Shown here in pieces: positions 37,647 through 45,425 of a stretch of 64,000 nucleotides of DNA. The notes under the pieces were generated by a model. It did not search any database and had not been told where the DNA came from. It saw only the letters and a program-made list of their open reading frames with translations. How positions within the stretch are numbered: position 1 is the stretch's first letter; every line of letters begins with the position of its first letter. The translations under genes and the position numbers were made by a program. The stretch comes from Cellvibrionaceae bacterium (GTDB lineage: Bacteria > Pseudomonadota > Gammaproteobacteria > Pseudomonadales > Cellvibrionaceae). Where the stretch lies: contig JAGKWQ010000014.1 of the NCBI GenBank assembly GCA_021151825.1, positions 37,995-101,994 of the forward strand, given 5' to 3'.

Positions 37647-39061
37647 TGAATGGCTTGATGAGAGAGTCCATTTCGGCTCGCTTACTGCGGTGGTTGACTG
37701 CGCCGCGCGACATTGCCGCGCTCGCGGTATATCGCATGCTAATCGGTGGGCTGATGTGCATAGGTGCGTTGCGTTTTATAAGCAATGGCTGGATTGAACG
37801 CCTCTATATCGAGCCAACTTTTCATTTTAAATACTGGGGTTTTGAGTGGGTGCACGTTCCGGGGCAAACCGGTTTGTATCTGCTTTTTTCCGGGATTGCG
37901 TTTGCAGCGTTTATGATTGCCATCGGTGCGTTTTATCGTGTGGCAATTATTGCTTTTTGGTGTTTGTTTACCTATGCAGAATTAATGGATGTTGTTACTT
38001 ATCTCAACCATTATTACTTCATTAGCTTGCTCACACTGATTCTCTGCTTCCTATCACCGCACCGAACCTGGTCAGTAGATGCATTGCTCAGACCTTCACT
38101 GCGCGTTAACACATTGCCGGCCTGGCAAACATACTGGCTTCGTTTTCAGGTTGCATTATTGTACTTCTATGCGGGGTGGGCCAAATTCGAACCCGATTGG
38201 CTTCTGCATGCACAACCGTTAAATATTTGGTTGCCACCACACAGCGGATTGCCATTGTTAGGGCCGTTGCTGGAAATGACCTGGACGCATTTTGCGTTTT
38301 CATGGTTTGCATTTTTATTTGATACTACCATCATCGGTTTTATGCTCTGGCGCAAAGCAAGGCCTTATGCATTTATCGTGATTCTGGTATTTCATTTTTT
38401 CACCCATATCTTTTTTAATATTGGCCTCTTTCCATTCATCATGATCTTTTCGGTATTAATTTTTTTTGATGCTGATTGGCCTCGTAAACTATTCGTACGT
38501 CTGCGTATTCCCATTCAGTCAGCCGTGGTCTCGCCAGCAAGAGCCACGATTATTCATTGGCAACCGTTTGGAGCTGTGTTTGCAGTGATAGTTTTTTCTT
38601 TTTGTATTTTCCAATTTTTAATGCCGCTGCGGCAGTGGGCGTACCCAGGTACTGTATTGTGGCATGAACAAGGTATGCGATTTTCCTGGAGGGTAATGCT
38701 GCGCGAAAAATCGGGAAGCCTGGAGTATCACGTGAAAATGGCGAATGGTACGCAAGTGATTGTATCGCCCCACGAATATCTCACCGAGCATCAGTACCGT
38801 GAAATTTCAGGGCAACCGGACATGATTTTGCAATTGGCACATCATATTCGCGATGACTATGCTGCTCGCGGTTTCGGTACAGTAAAAGTGTATGCGGATT
38901 CTCTGGTTTCACTTAATGGCAGGCTTGCACGCCCAATGATTGATCCACAAGTAGACCTTGCACAAATAGAAGATGGATTGGCATTGGCGAAATGGATCAT
39001 GCCAGCACCTGCCGAACCGCCACCACAACATCATCGGCTGGAGTTATTTGTCCATCAATGA
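37646..39061 (+). CDS. HTTM-domain membrane protein (vitamin K-dependent gamma-carboxylase-like)
   Basis: The 471-residue protein has several membrane helices between about 25 and 340. The segment YRMLIGGLMCIGALRFI starts the HTTM domain. TYLNHYYFISLLTLILCFLSPHR near 111-133 and the QVALLYFYAGWAKFEPDWL stretch are the best-conserved parts of bacterial homologues of vertebrate vitamin K-dependent carboxylase. The last 100 residues are soluble. Its start overlaps the imelysin stop, and its own stop overlaps the DCC gene start. Such carboxylase-like proteins are often next to imelysin genes, but their substrate is not established. Confidence 0.87.
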   Translation: MNGLMRESISARLLRWLTAPRDIAALAVYRMLIGGLMCIGALRFISNGWIERLYIEPTFHFKYWGFEWVHVPGQTGLYLLFSGIAFAAFMIAIGAFYRVAIIAFWCLFTYAELMDVVTYLNHYYFISLLTLILCFLSPHRTWSVDALLRPSLRVNTLPAWQTYWLRFQVALLYFYAGWAKFEPDWLLHAQPLNIWLPPHSGLPLLGPLLEMTWTHFAFSWFAFLFDTTIIGFMLWRKARPYAFIVILVFHFFTHIFFNIGLFPFIMIFSVLIFFDADWPRKLFVRLRIPIQSAVVSPARATIIHWQPFGAVFAVIVFSFCIFQFLMPLRQWAYPGTVLWHEQGMRFSWRVMLREKSGSLEYHVKMANGTQVIVSPHEYLTEHQYREISGQPDMILQLAHHIRDDYAARGFGTVKVYADSLVSLNGRLARPMIDPQVDLAQIEDGLALAKWIMPAPAEPPPQHHRLELFVHQ

Positions 39062-39492
39062 TGAATACGGCTAACTCAACAGTCCCCATTTTGTTGTTTG
39101 ATGGGGACTGCGCATTTTGTAATGGATATGTGCTGTGGTTGCTACAACATGAACGCCGCGCGCGTTTTCATTTTGCTGCGCTTCAATCAATTACCGCCAC
39201 AACATTGCTCACCGAACACGGAATAACACCGGGAGATTTAAGCAGCCTGGTGGTAATTGATGGTGGTGTGCTTTATCGAAAATCCAATGCGGTTTTGCAT
39301 TTGTTGCGGGAGACACGTTGGCCCTGGCGTATGCTGCGCATACTTACGTTGGTTCCACGTTGGCTACGTGATGTCGTCTATGATTTTATTGGCCGGCACA
39401 GGTATCAATGGTGGGGAAGGGCAGAAACATGTTTGATTGCCGACGAAAATATTCGAGCCCGAATAGCTATGATGTGTCCAAAGGACGGTTGA
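39058..39492 (+). CDS. DCC-family thiol-disulfide oxidoreductase-like protein (DUF393)
   Basis: About 144 residues from ATG at 39058 (a second ATG follows at once). The start overlaps the HTTM stop. The diagnostic motif LLFDGDCAFCNGYVLWLL lies near residue 10, with Asp-x-x-Cys and CxxC-like spacing. FAALQS and VIDGGVLYRKSNAVLHLLR follow as in the family. The role is presumably redox chemistry, but no substrate is known. It is the third gene of the imelysin-HTTM-DCC operon. DCC domains are also found fused to HTTM proteins in other bacteria, which supports a joint function. Confidence 0.88.
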   Translation: MMNTANSTVPILLFDGDCAFCNGYVLWLLQHERRARFHFAALQSITATTLLTEHGITPGDLSSLVVIDGGVLYRKSNAVLHLLRETRWPWRMLRILTLVPRWLRDVVYDFIGRHRYQWWGRAETCLIADENIRARIAMMCPKDG

Positions 39493-39541
39493 AGCTTTTC
39501 CCAGGATTACAATTGTATTATTTTTTTAGGGATTAAAAAAC

Positions 39542-39877
39542 ATGAAAAAAATAGCTTTAGTGTTTTCGATGTTGTTTTTAATGGGGTGTGGTAGTTTTAT
39601 TGAGTGGAAACAAGCCCAAAAAGGCATTCAAGCTTCCGAACCAATAATTATATCGCTAGAAAAATTCAAAGGAATCAATGGCGTTTATCCTGATGCTTTG
39701 GATAAATTGAATCTGCCTATTGCTGAGCGAGATAATATTGAAAAGTATGGTATTAGTTACAAAGCATGGAACAATCAAAGCATGTACGCGATTGGGTTTG
39801 AAATGTGGGGACCTCCATTTAATCCTTGGTGTGGGTATGGAAGTAATGAAAAAAAATGGCAATGCCTTGGTAAATAG
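39542..39877 (+). CDS. Small predicted lipoprotein, unknown function
   Basis: The 111-residue protein begins MKKIALVFSMLFLMGC, a clear lipoprotein signal with lipobox LMGC (Cys16). The remainder is hydrophilic, with a stretch ISLEKFKGINGVYPDALDKL reminiscent of the beta region of small pseudopilin-like or DUF-type lipoproteins, and two later Cys (CGYG and QCLG). It stands alone, 50 bases after the DCC gene. It is followed by a strong bidirectional terminator, so it may be the last gene of the preceding operon. No function is assigned. Confidence 0.65.
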   Translation: MKKIALVFSMLFLMGCGSFIEWKQAQKGIQASEPIIISLEKFKGINGVYPDALDKLNLPIAERDNIEKYGISYKAWNNQSMYAIGFEMWGPPFNPWCGYGSNEKKWQCLGK

Positions 39878-39957
39878 AGTTCCCTTTAGTTTTGTTGTTT
39901 TTGCAAGTATCAAACACGTGGTTTTAAATATATAAAAGATTGTAATTGTAAAATAAA

Positions 39958-39987
39958 GGGCCAGGTTTTAGCCTGGCCCATTTTTTT
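39958..39987 (+). terminator. Bidirectional Rho-independent terminator between convergent genes
   Basis: A perfect 8-bp stem GGGCCAGG/CCTGGCCC (39958-39965 and 39972-39979) with loop TTTTAG is followed by A and seven T's on the plus strand. An A-rich run precedes it, giving U's on the minus-strand transcript. It serves both the small lipoprotein gene and the TonB receptor converging on it. Confidence 0.92.
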
Positions 39988-42358
39988 AGAAGTTGTAATT
40001 CAATGTCAATCTAACAGTCCGCGCGTCACCTTTATACAAGAATGAACCGGAACGATAAGCAGCCAGGTAATAATCTTTATTGCTAATATTGCCAATATTC
40101 AAACGAGCATCCAATTTTTCGGTGATGTCGTAAGTCGCAAATACATCAAATACCGTATATGCAGGAATAGGTTGCGAATAGCGGCCCTCTGCATCAAAAG
40201 CGGCGGCGGTATCCGGTTGCCCTGCATAGCGATCGCTTTCATATTTGGCTGCAGCACCAAGCCCAAATTTTTCAGTGAATTGATACTTTAATTGGATGCT
40301 TGCTGTGGTATCGGCAAAGTTACTTAAGGTTTTTCCTACATTGTTTGCAGTAGCTGATTCAAGCACTTCTGCATCCATGAATGTTGCACCAGCCTGCACA
40401 ACTAATTTGTCTGTGATTTCACCTGTCGCACCAAATTCGATACCTCTTACACGATTTTCGCCAGTATTGAACGTTCCTACTGAATCATAATTCGCGCCTT
40501 CCATAACATCGGATTTAGTAATTTGGAAGATGGCAGCAGTCAGTAATAATTCTTCATCAAAAATATTCCATTTTGTACCCAGCTCAATATTCTTACTGGA
40601 TTCCGGATCAGCACCTGCCACATTACCATTATGAATAACTACACCGCCGTAACCGCTACTAGTGCCTACATCGGACTCACCGCCGTTAATATCGCTGGCG
40701 GAGGCAAAGCTTAAGTAAACATTGGCTTCTTCATTAATATCATAAGTGATACCAACATGGCCGTTAATCAGCGAATCAGAATAGTCATATTGGTTTTTTG
40801 CCAGGGTGTTGGTATTTTGTGTACCCATATCAAAATCAAATCGATCCGAACGAACGCCTGCAAATACAGTCCATGAATCATTCAAGTCCACAGTGTCCAT
40901 TGCCGATATTGAAGTGGCTTTAACTGCCCAATCAATATCCCAGTTTCCTTTCGCAATTTTGCGATTCATTATGTTGTTCAGGCCGGCGACAGTTTTTCCA
41001 TCTACGCCAGAAATACACCAACTATTTAATGTGCTGCCTGTACCGGTAATACAGTTCTGCCCTGAGCTGGTGAGATTGTAAACACCGTTAAGAACACTGT
41101 GATCGGTATATTCAGCACTGAGAATAAATTCATGGTTCAGGCCGGCAATTTCTTTATTGATAAACAAGTTAGTTTGGTTAGCAAAATAATCTACTTCTTG
41201 CCAGCCATGGTGAGAGCTCAGTGTGGCGGTTGCGTAAACGCCACCCGGGTTGTTTACTCCGGTGAATGTACCGCGAGCTCCAGTCACAACATAACCATTA
41301 TCTGCAGTGCCTTTACGAGTGATATTGGTTAAACGGACATCGGAATTAAAAAAATATTTAACTCGTGCGGTCACTGTATCGACATCAGATTCCAGGAAGT
41401 CTTGTTTCTGAGCATAAACAGGAACATCTTTCGCAGGTTTACGATTAGGCGCGGTACCCGTCAAATAGCTTCCCATATCGGGTGTGTCACGAGCATCAAG
41501 GCCGTAATAATCCAGCACGATTTCGAGTTCATCAGTTGGAATATATAAACCTGAAATTGCAACGCCTTTGCGCTCGCGATCTGCCGGTGCACGGTCAGGC
41601 ACATCTTCTTTTCCATATAAGAAATTCGCACGGATAGCCAACTCATCGTTCAGCGCCTGGTTGCTATCCAGCACTATACGAGTGTGCGAATCAGTTCCTG
41701 CACCTGCAGTTAAGCTGGTGTAGTCATAGTCTGTTGTGGCTTGCTTGGTAATCGCATTAACTGCACCACCGGAAGTTCCTCGACCGGCAAAACTTGAATT
41801 GGGTCCTTTTGTAATTTCAATTTGTTCAATCGCAAAACTTTCGCGCGTCGTCATTCCAGGATCGCGCAATCCATCCACAAAAACATCGCTGCGCGCTTCT
41901 TGGCCGCGAATAATATAACGGTCTCCGAATGCGTTACCGTTTTCACCCGTGCCAATGGTAATGCCCGGTTGGGCATCGAGAATTTGGCGCAAATCGGTAT
42001 AGCCCGATTCTTCAATTGATGCTTTGGTGATAACGGAAATATTTTGCGGAATTTCAGCTAATGGGCGAGTGTGGCGATCATCGCCGGAAAATTGCGCCTT
42101 GTATGGCACACCTTCTTGCGCATTTGGATTAGCCTCAAGAGCAATGGCTTCAATTTTTACCGTATCCAGTTTTTTAACAGCCGGTTGTTCCTTGGTAGTA
42201 TTTTCTTGCTCTTTGGATTGATCTTTGGCTTCTTGTGCAATTGACCCCATTGGCAATAGCATAGAAACAGCAATACTTAACGCCAGATTGTTTTTAATCA
42301 TTGGTAATTTTCCAGCAGAAAGTGACACCGAGCTGGACATTGAATTTCTTTTCTTCAT
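39986..42358 (-). CDS. TonB-dependent receptor, catecholate-siderophore type (Fiu/CirA-like)
   Basis: The 790-residue protein has a long signal peptide ending near SIAQEA (about 42). The plug has QNISVITKASIEESGYTDLR, IRGQEARSDVFVDGLRDPG and IEQIEITKGPNSSFAGRGT. The barrel ends in LTLNYNF. The VDGLRDPG and KGP-SSFAGRGTSGGAVN wording matches Fiu-like receptors for monomeric catechol siderophores. There is no signalling domain. In other genera piuC-like genes adjoin this type; here the dioxygenase is about 7 kb away. No Fur box is evident in the short upstream region. Confidence 0.92.
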   Translation of the reverse strand: MKKRNSMSSSVSLSAGKLPMIKNNLALSIAVSMLLPMGSIAQEAKDQSKEQENTTKEQPAVKKLDTVKIEAIALEANPNAQEGVPYKAQFSGDDRHTRPLAEIPQNISVITKASIEESGYTDLRQILDAQPGITIGTGENGNAFGDRYIIRGQEARSDVFVDGLRDPGMTTRESFAIEQIEITKGPNSSFAGRGTSGGAVNAITKQATTDYDYTSLTAGAGTDSHTRIVLDSNQALNDELAIRANFLYGKEDVPDRAPADRERKGVAISGLYIPTDELEIVLDYYGLDARDTPDMGSYLTGTAPNRKPAKDVPVYAQKQDFLESDVDTVTARVKYFFNSDVRLTNITRKGTADNGYVVTGARGTFTGVNNPGGVYATATLSSHHGWQEVDYFANQTNLFINKEIAGLNHEFILSAEYTDHSVLNGVYNLTSSGQNCITGTGSTLNSWCISGVDGKTVAGLNNIMNRKIAKGNWDIDWAVKATSISAMDTVDLNDSWTVFAGVRSDRFDFDMGTQNTNTLAKNQYDYSDSLINGHVGITYDINEEANVYLSFASASDINGGESDVGTSSGYGGVVIHNGNVAGADPESSKNIELGTKWNIFDEELLLTAAIFQITKSDVMEGANYDSVGTFNTGENRVRGIEFGATGEITDKLVVQAGATFMDAEVLESATANNVGKTLSNFADTTASIQLKYQFTEKFGLGAAAKYESDRYAGQPDTAAAFDAEGRYSQPIPAYTVFDVFATYDITEKLDARLNIGNISNKDYYLAAYRSGSFLYKGDARTVRLTLNYNF

Positions 42359-42418
42359 TCTTGGCTACCTGGTTTTACGTGTGTGTTAATACTTAATCGG
42401 GTTGCGCTATGTATTTAT

Positions 42419-42715
42419 TCAATCCCGGAATTTCTTTTTTACTATCTCTCCGGTTACCGGATTAAAATATACTTCTACTTCTTCATACTTTTTTCCGTCT
42501 TTACTGAGTGCCCATCCATAAATTTCATAACAGCTACCTGCATTCTGAAATTTTTTAATTGCAAATCCATACTCGTTGATAATCTTCTTTTGAATCTCTA
42601 TTGGATGAAGCCACTTGTCTTTGGGCTGATCGGTGCACTCCATACTTGCGTGCGAGTGAGCGTTTAAACTGAAAAAAGTGATTGATAAAAGCAGGCTATA
42701 TTTAATAGATTTCAT
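42419..42715 (-). CDS. Small secreted PepSY-like protein
   Basis: The 98-residue protein begins with a signal peptide (about 1-22, ending SHAS) behind GGAGAG. The mature part fits one PepSY-type domain: IQKKIINEYGFAIKKFQNAG (helix), then CYEIYGWALSKDGKKYEEVE and VYFNPVTGEIVKKK, the characteristic strand-turn-strand ending. Two Cys (CTDQ and SCYE) may form a disulfide. Proteins of this kind occur next to iron receptors and two-component systems. It is probably periplasmic; the role is unknown. Confidence 0.8.
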   Translation of the reverse strand: MKSIKYSLLLSITFFSLNAHSHASMECTDQPKDKWLHPIEIQKKIINEYGFAIKKFQNAGSCYEIYGWALSKDGKKYEEVEVYFNPVTGEIVKKKFRD

Positions 42716-42795
42716 TGGTTAGTCTCTCCAAAAATCCGGTTAAATGAAAAATTACTCTTAATATAAAAACGGAGATTAAATAATCAGGAGGGCTT

Positions 42796-43122
42796 TTACA
42801 GCAAGAAACAGGGATTAGGATCTTTCTCAGACAAAAACTCTTCCAGCGTTCTGCTTTTTTTGTACAGGCGTCCTGCACTATTGGTTTTATTGCTTTCCAA
42901 TAAACCCAATTCACATAACTTTTTCAGGTTTCTGGTGATAACAGTGATGGATATTTTTTCCTGCATGTTGAGGATGTGCTTATAAATATCAATTTCAGTA
43001 AAGTCCCTATCATCATGTTTATCAATTGCTAACAGGATTTTTATTCTGGCATTTGTTGTTCGCGATCTGGTGTGGACCAAAAGCGTTTTAACTTGCCCGA
43101 AAAAGTTTTCGTTAACTGTCAT
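42796..43122 (-). CDS. Short winged-helix regulator resembling the DNA-binding half of Fur
   Basis: The 108-residue protein contains TTNARIKILLAIDKHDDRDFTEIDIYKHILN and a recognition helix region ISITVITRNLKKLCELGLLES. Its spacing follows the Fur N-terminal winged helix (R-x-x-IL, D-IY, TVYR-L-L-GL). The C-terminal metal-binding dimerisation domain of Fur is absent; the end is LSEKDPNPCFLL. It may therefore act as a monomer or be metal-independent. It is transcribed toward the PepSY gene and the TonB receptor, which it might control. Assignment to the Fur fold is by pattern only. Confidence 0.65.
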   Translation of the reverse strand: MTVNENFFGQVKTLLVHTRSRTTNARIKILLAIDKHDDRDFTEIDIYKHILNMQEKISITVITRNLKKLCELGLLESNKTNSAGRLYKKSRTLEEFLSEKDPNPCFLL

Positions 43123-43459
43123 AATTTTCTAATCGTTGTAGTCGATTGATCAAAGCATTGCTCATGAATCTAGCAATTCAGCCTCAAACCCATGTTTTAA
43201 AAACCATTAAAAAGCCAATCCATCAAATACCGTGATGGATTGGTGAAATAACAATAATGATCCTGCTGAAAGCAGAAATTTTAACCATCAACATCAAATA
43301 ATTATGAATGTTGTTTACAAATAATTCTTGTTAGCATTCAATGGCTGCATATTACTGCGCCGTTTGTGAGTTTTTTGTGAGTTTTGCGGTAATGATCTCC
43401 AGCACAACAGAGAACGATGCTGGGTATCTGCATTATTCGTGGAATGATGAGGTGATTTC
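43123..43459 (+). other. Intergenic region upstream of the OmpR-type regulator
   Basis: No gene is supported in these 337 bases. They separate two divergent genes, so they contain the promoters for the short winged-helix regulator (minus) and the two-component operon (plus). A perfect 11-bp tandem repeat at 43364-43385, listed separately, is the strongest signal. A GAGGTG ribosome-binding site at 43449-43454 sets the TTG start at 43460. Confidence 0.6.
43364..43385 (+). promoter_or_regulatory. Perfect 11-bp tandem direct repeat, probable response-regulator binding site
   Basis: TTGTGAGTTTT occurs twice head to tail, giving identical half-sites one helical turn apart. It sits 75-96 bases upstream of the OmpR-family regulator start. 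This is the classic geometry for an OmpR/PhoB dimer, so autoregulation is likely. A near copy is found at 34370-34391. Confidence 0.65.
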
Positions 43460-44137
43460 TTGCGAATTCTGATAATCGAAGACAATCCTGTTATTGCCGC
43501 CAACCTTTACGACTTCCTGGAAGGTAGGGGTTATGGTGTTGAGGCAGAGAGTGATGGGCATCGCGCTTACCAATTGGCATGTCGCCAGTCATTTGATGCG
43601 ATATTGCTGGATCTGGGGCTGCCACGCATGGATGGAATTGAGCTCTGCCGAAAACTGCGTGAAGAGGCCAATATTGATACGCCTGTATTAGTGTTAACAG
43701 CAAGAGACACCCTGGAGGATAAGTTAAAAGGTTTTGGTAGTGGGGCAGATGACTATCTGGTCAAGCCATTCGCGTTAGAGGAAGTTGATGTCCGGTTGCA
43801 AGCCTTACATCGACGCCGTAGCGCAAAACCCTTTAACGGCATCCTGCAATTGGGTCAATTAACATATGACTCAAAGAAAATGGAAATCAGTTATGGCAAC
43901 GCAATTATTGAATTGCCGCCCAAGTGTATGCGCTTGTTGGGGTTCATGATGAGTAAGCCAGAGAAGCTTTTCACGCGCGCCGAACTTGAAATTGAACTTT
44001 GGGGTGAAGAACAGGAAACCAGTGAGCGATTGCGTCACCATTTGCATTTATTACGACGTGCGTTAGTAAATGCCTGCGGAAAAGATCCAATCCTTACTGT
44101 TCGAGGATTAGGTTATCGCCTGGAGGCGTCGGATTGA
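43460..44137 (+). CDS. OmpR-family response regulator
   Basis: The 225-residue protein starts at TTG, chosen because GAGGTG lies 5 bases upstream and the protein then begins exactly at the receiver strand MRILIIEDN. Phosphoacceptor Asp51 is in LLDLGLP, with Thr in VLTARD and Lys in YLVKPF. The C-terminal winged helix includes LFTRAELEIELWGEEQETSERLRHHLHLLRRAL and VRGLGYRL. Its stop overlaps the start of the partner kinase. It probably binds the tandem repeat in its own promoter. The output is unknown. Confidence 0.93.
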   Translation: MRILIIEDNPVIAANLYDFLEGRGYGVEAESDGHRAYQLACRQSFDAILLDLGLPRMDGIELCRKLREEANIDTPVLVLTARDTLEDKLKGFGSGADDYLVKPFALEEVDVRLQALHRRRSAKPFNGILQLGQLTYDSKKMEISYGNAIIELPPKCMRLLGFMMSKPEKLFTRAELEIELWGEEQETSERLRHHLHLLRRALVNACGKDPILTVRGLGYRLEASD

Positions 44138-45405
44138 AACGGCTCAATTTAAGATTACGCATCACAGCAGCTATTTCAATTGTTTGTATTGCTATCATCG
44201 CAGCACTTGGCGGTGCTTTTTACATGGCGGCAGAGCAGTTGGAGTTGGTGTTAGTTGAGCAGCTGGTAGGTGAAGAACTTGATTTCCTGATCAAACGTTA
44301 TCAAGCCGATCCCACCTATATTCCCGAGCCTGGTCCCAACGTTGAATACTATATTGTGAATCCCGATACTCACAGCGAAGAGTATCCCGTGTTTTTGAAG
44401 AACCTTGAAAATGGTCACCATGAGATAGACATTGGCAATGGTCGGGGAGAGCGCGACGTAATGATTCGGCAAGTTGATGCGACCCGTTTTGTTGTTGTTT
44501 ATAACATCGGCCCTTACGAACAGCGTGAAAAGGAATTTAAGCAATTAGTGATGACTGCACTGGTTGTTGTGATGATATTTGCGATTGTCGCAGGTTATTT
44601 ACTCTCTGGTTTTTTAACCAAACAACTGACCTTGTTAGCACAGCGTGTCAGCAACCTTATACCAGGCAGTGCTCATGGATCCTTGCTGCGAGACGAGCAA
44701 GATCAGGAGGTTGCAATGCTTGCAAATGCATTTGATCAATATCACAAACTTTTTCTTGGAATGATCCATCGTGAACAGGAATTCACAGCCAATGTCAGCC
44801 ATGAACTTCGCACACCGCTAACGGCAATTCGCACTAGTAGTGAATTATTGCTACAGGACAATACGTTATCTGAAAAGGCGCAAATGCGTGTGCGTGACAT
44901 CATTAAATCGGTTAGCGATATGGCAGAACATGTCAATGCATTACTATTGCTTGCACGGCAACAGGAAATTGGAGTGCAAGAAGAATTTGGGCTACGCGAA
45001 TGTGCCGAAGATGTGCTTGTGCCATTTCGAGAAGATATTGCACGCAAATCTCTTGATGTCGAGATTCATATTCCCGCCAGTGTAGTTGTACACGTGAATC
45101 GGCAAGCATTGCAGCTTGTACTAGGTAATCTGCTGCGCAATGCGGTTAACTATACCGCCGTGGGTTACGTACATCTTAATTTCCATGGAAATACAATTGA
45201 TGTAACAGATTCAGGAAAAGGTATTGCAGAGGATCAATTGCCACATATTTTTACTCGTCACTACCAGGGTGAAAAACGATCTGATGGACTGGGTTTGGGA
45301 TTGGACATTGCCAAACGAATCTGCGATCGGGAAAGTTGGAAAATTGAAGTGCGCAGTGAGCCGGGAAAAGGATCTACATTTAGCATTGTTCTCCCTAATG
45401 AATAG
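44134..45405 (+). CDS. Sensor histidine kinase partner of the OmpR-type regulator
   Basis: The 423-residue protein starts at TTG behind GGAGG, overlapping the regulator stop. Helix 1 lies at about 9-30, a small periplasmic sensor domain at about 31-140, and helix 2 at about 142-165, followed by a HAMP region. HisKA has NVSHELRTPLTAIR with His223. The ATPase domain has the N-box LLRNAVNYT, DSGKGI and GLGLGLDIAKR. The periplasmic domain has several acidic residues and could bind metals or peptides, but that is speculation. It forms a two-gene operon with the regulator upstream. Confidence 0.93.
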   Translation: MKRLNLRLRITAAISIVCIAIIAALGGAFYMAAEQLELVLVEQLVGEELDFLIKRYQADPTYIPEPGPNVEYYIVNPDTHSEEYPVFLKNLENGHHEIDIGNGRGERDVMIRQVDATRFVVVYNIGPYEQREKEFKQLVMTALVVVMIFAIVAGYLLSGFLTKQLTLLAQRVSNLIPGSAHGSLLRDEQDQEVAMLANAFDQYHKLFLGMIHREQEFTANVSHELRTPLTAIRTSSELLLQDNTLSEKAQMRVRDIIKSVSDMAEHVNALLLLARQQEIGVQEEFGLRECAEDVLVPFREDIARKSLDVEIHIPASVVVHVNRQALQLVLGNLLRNAVNYTAVGYVHLNFHGNTIDVTDSGKGIAEDQLPHIFTRHYQGEKRSDGLGLGLDIAKRICDRESWKIEVRSEPGKGSTFSIVLPNE

Positions 45406-45425
45406 GTTGTCAGTATTCATTGCTG

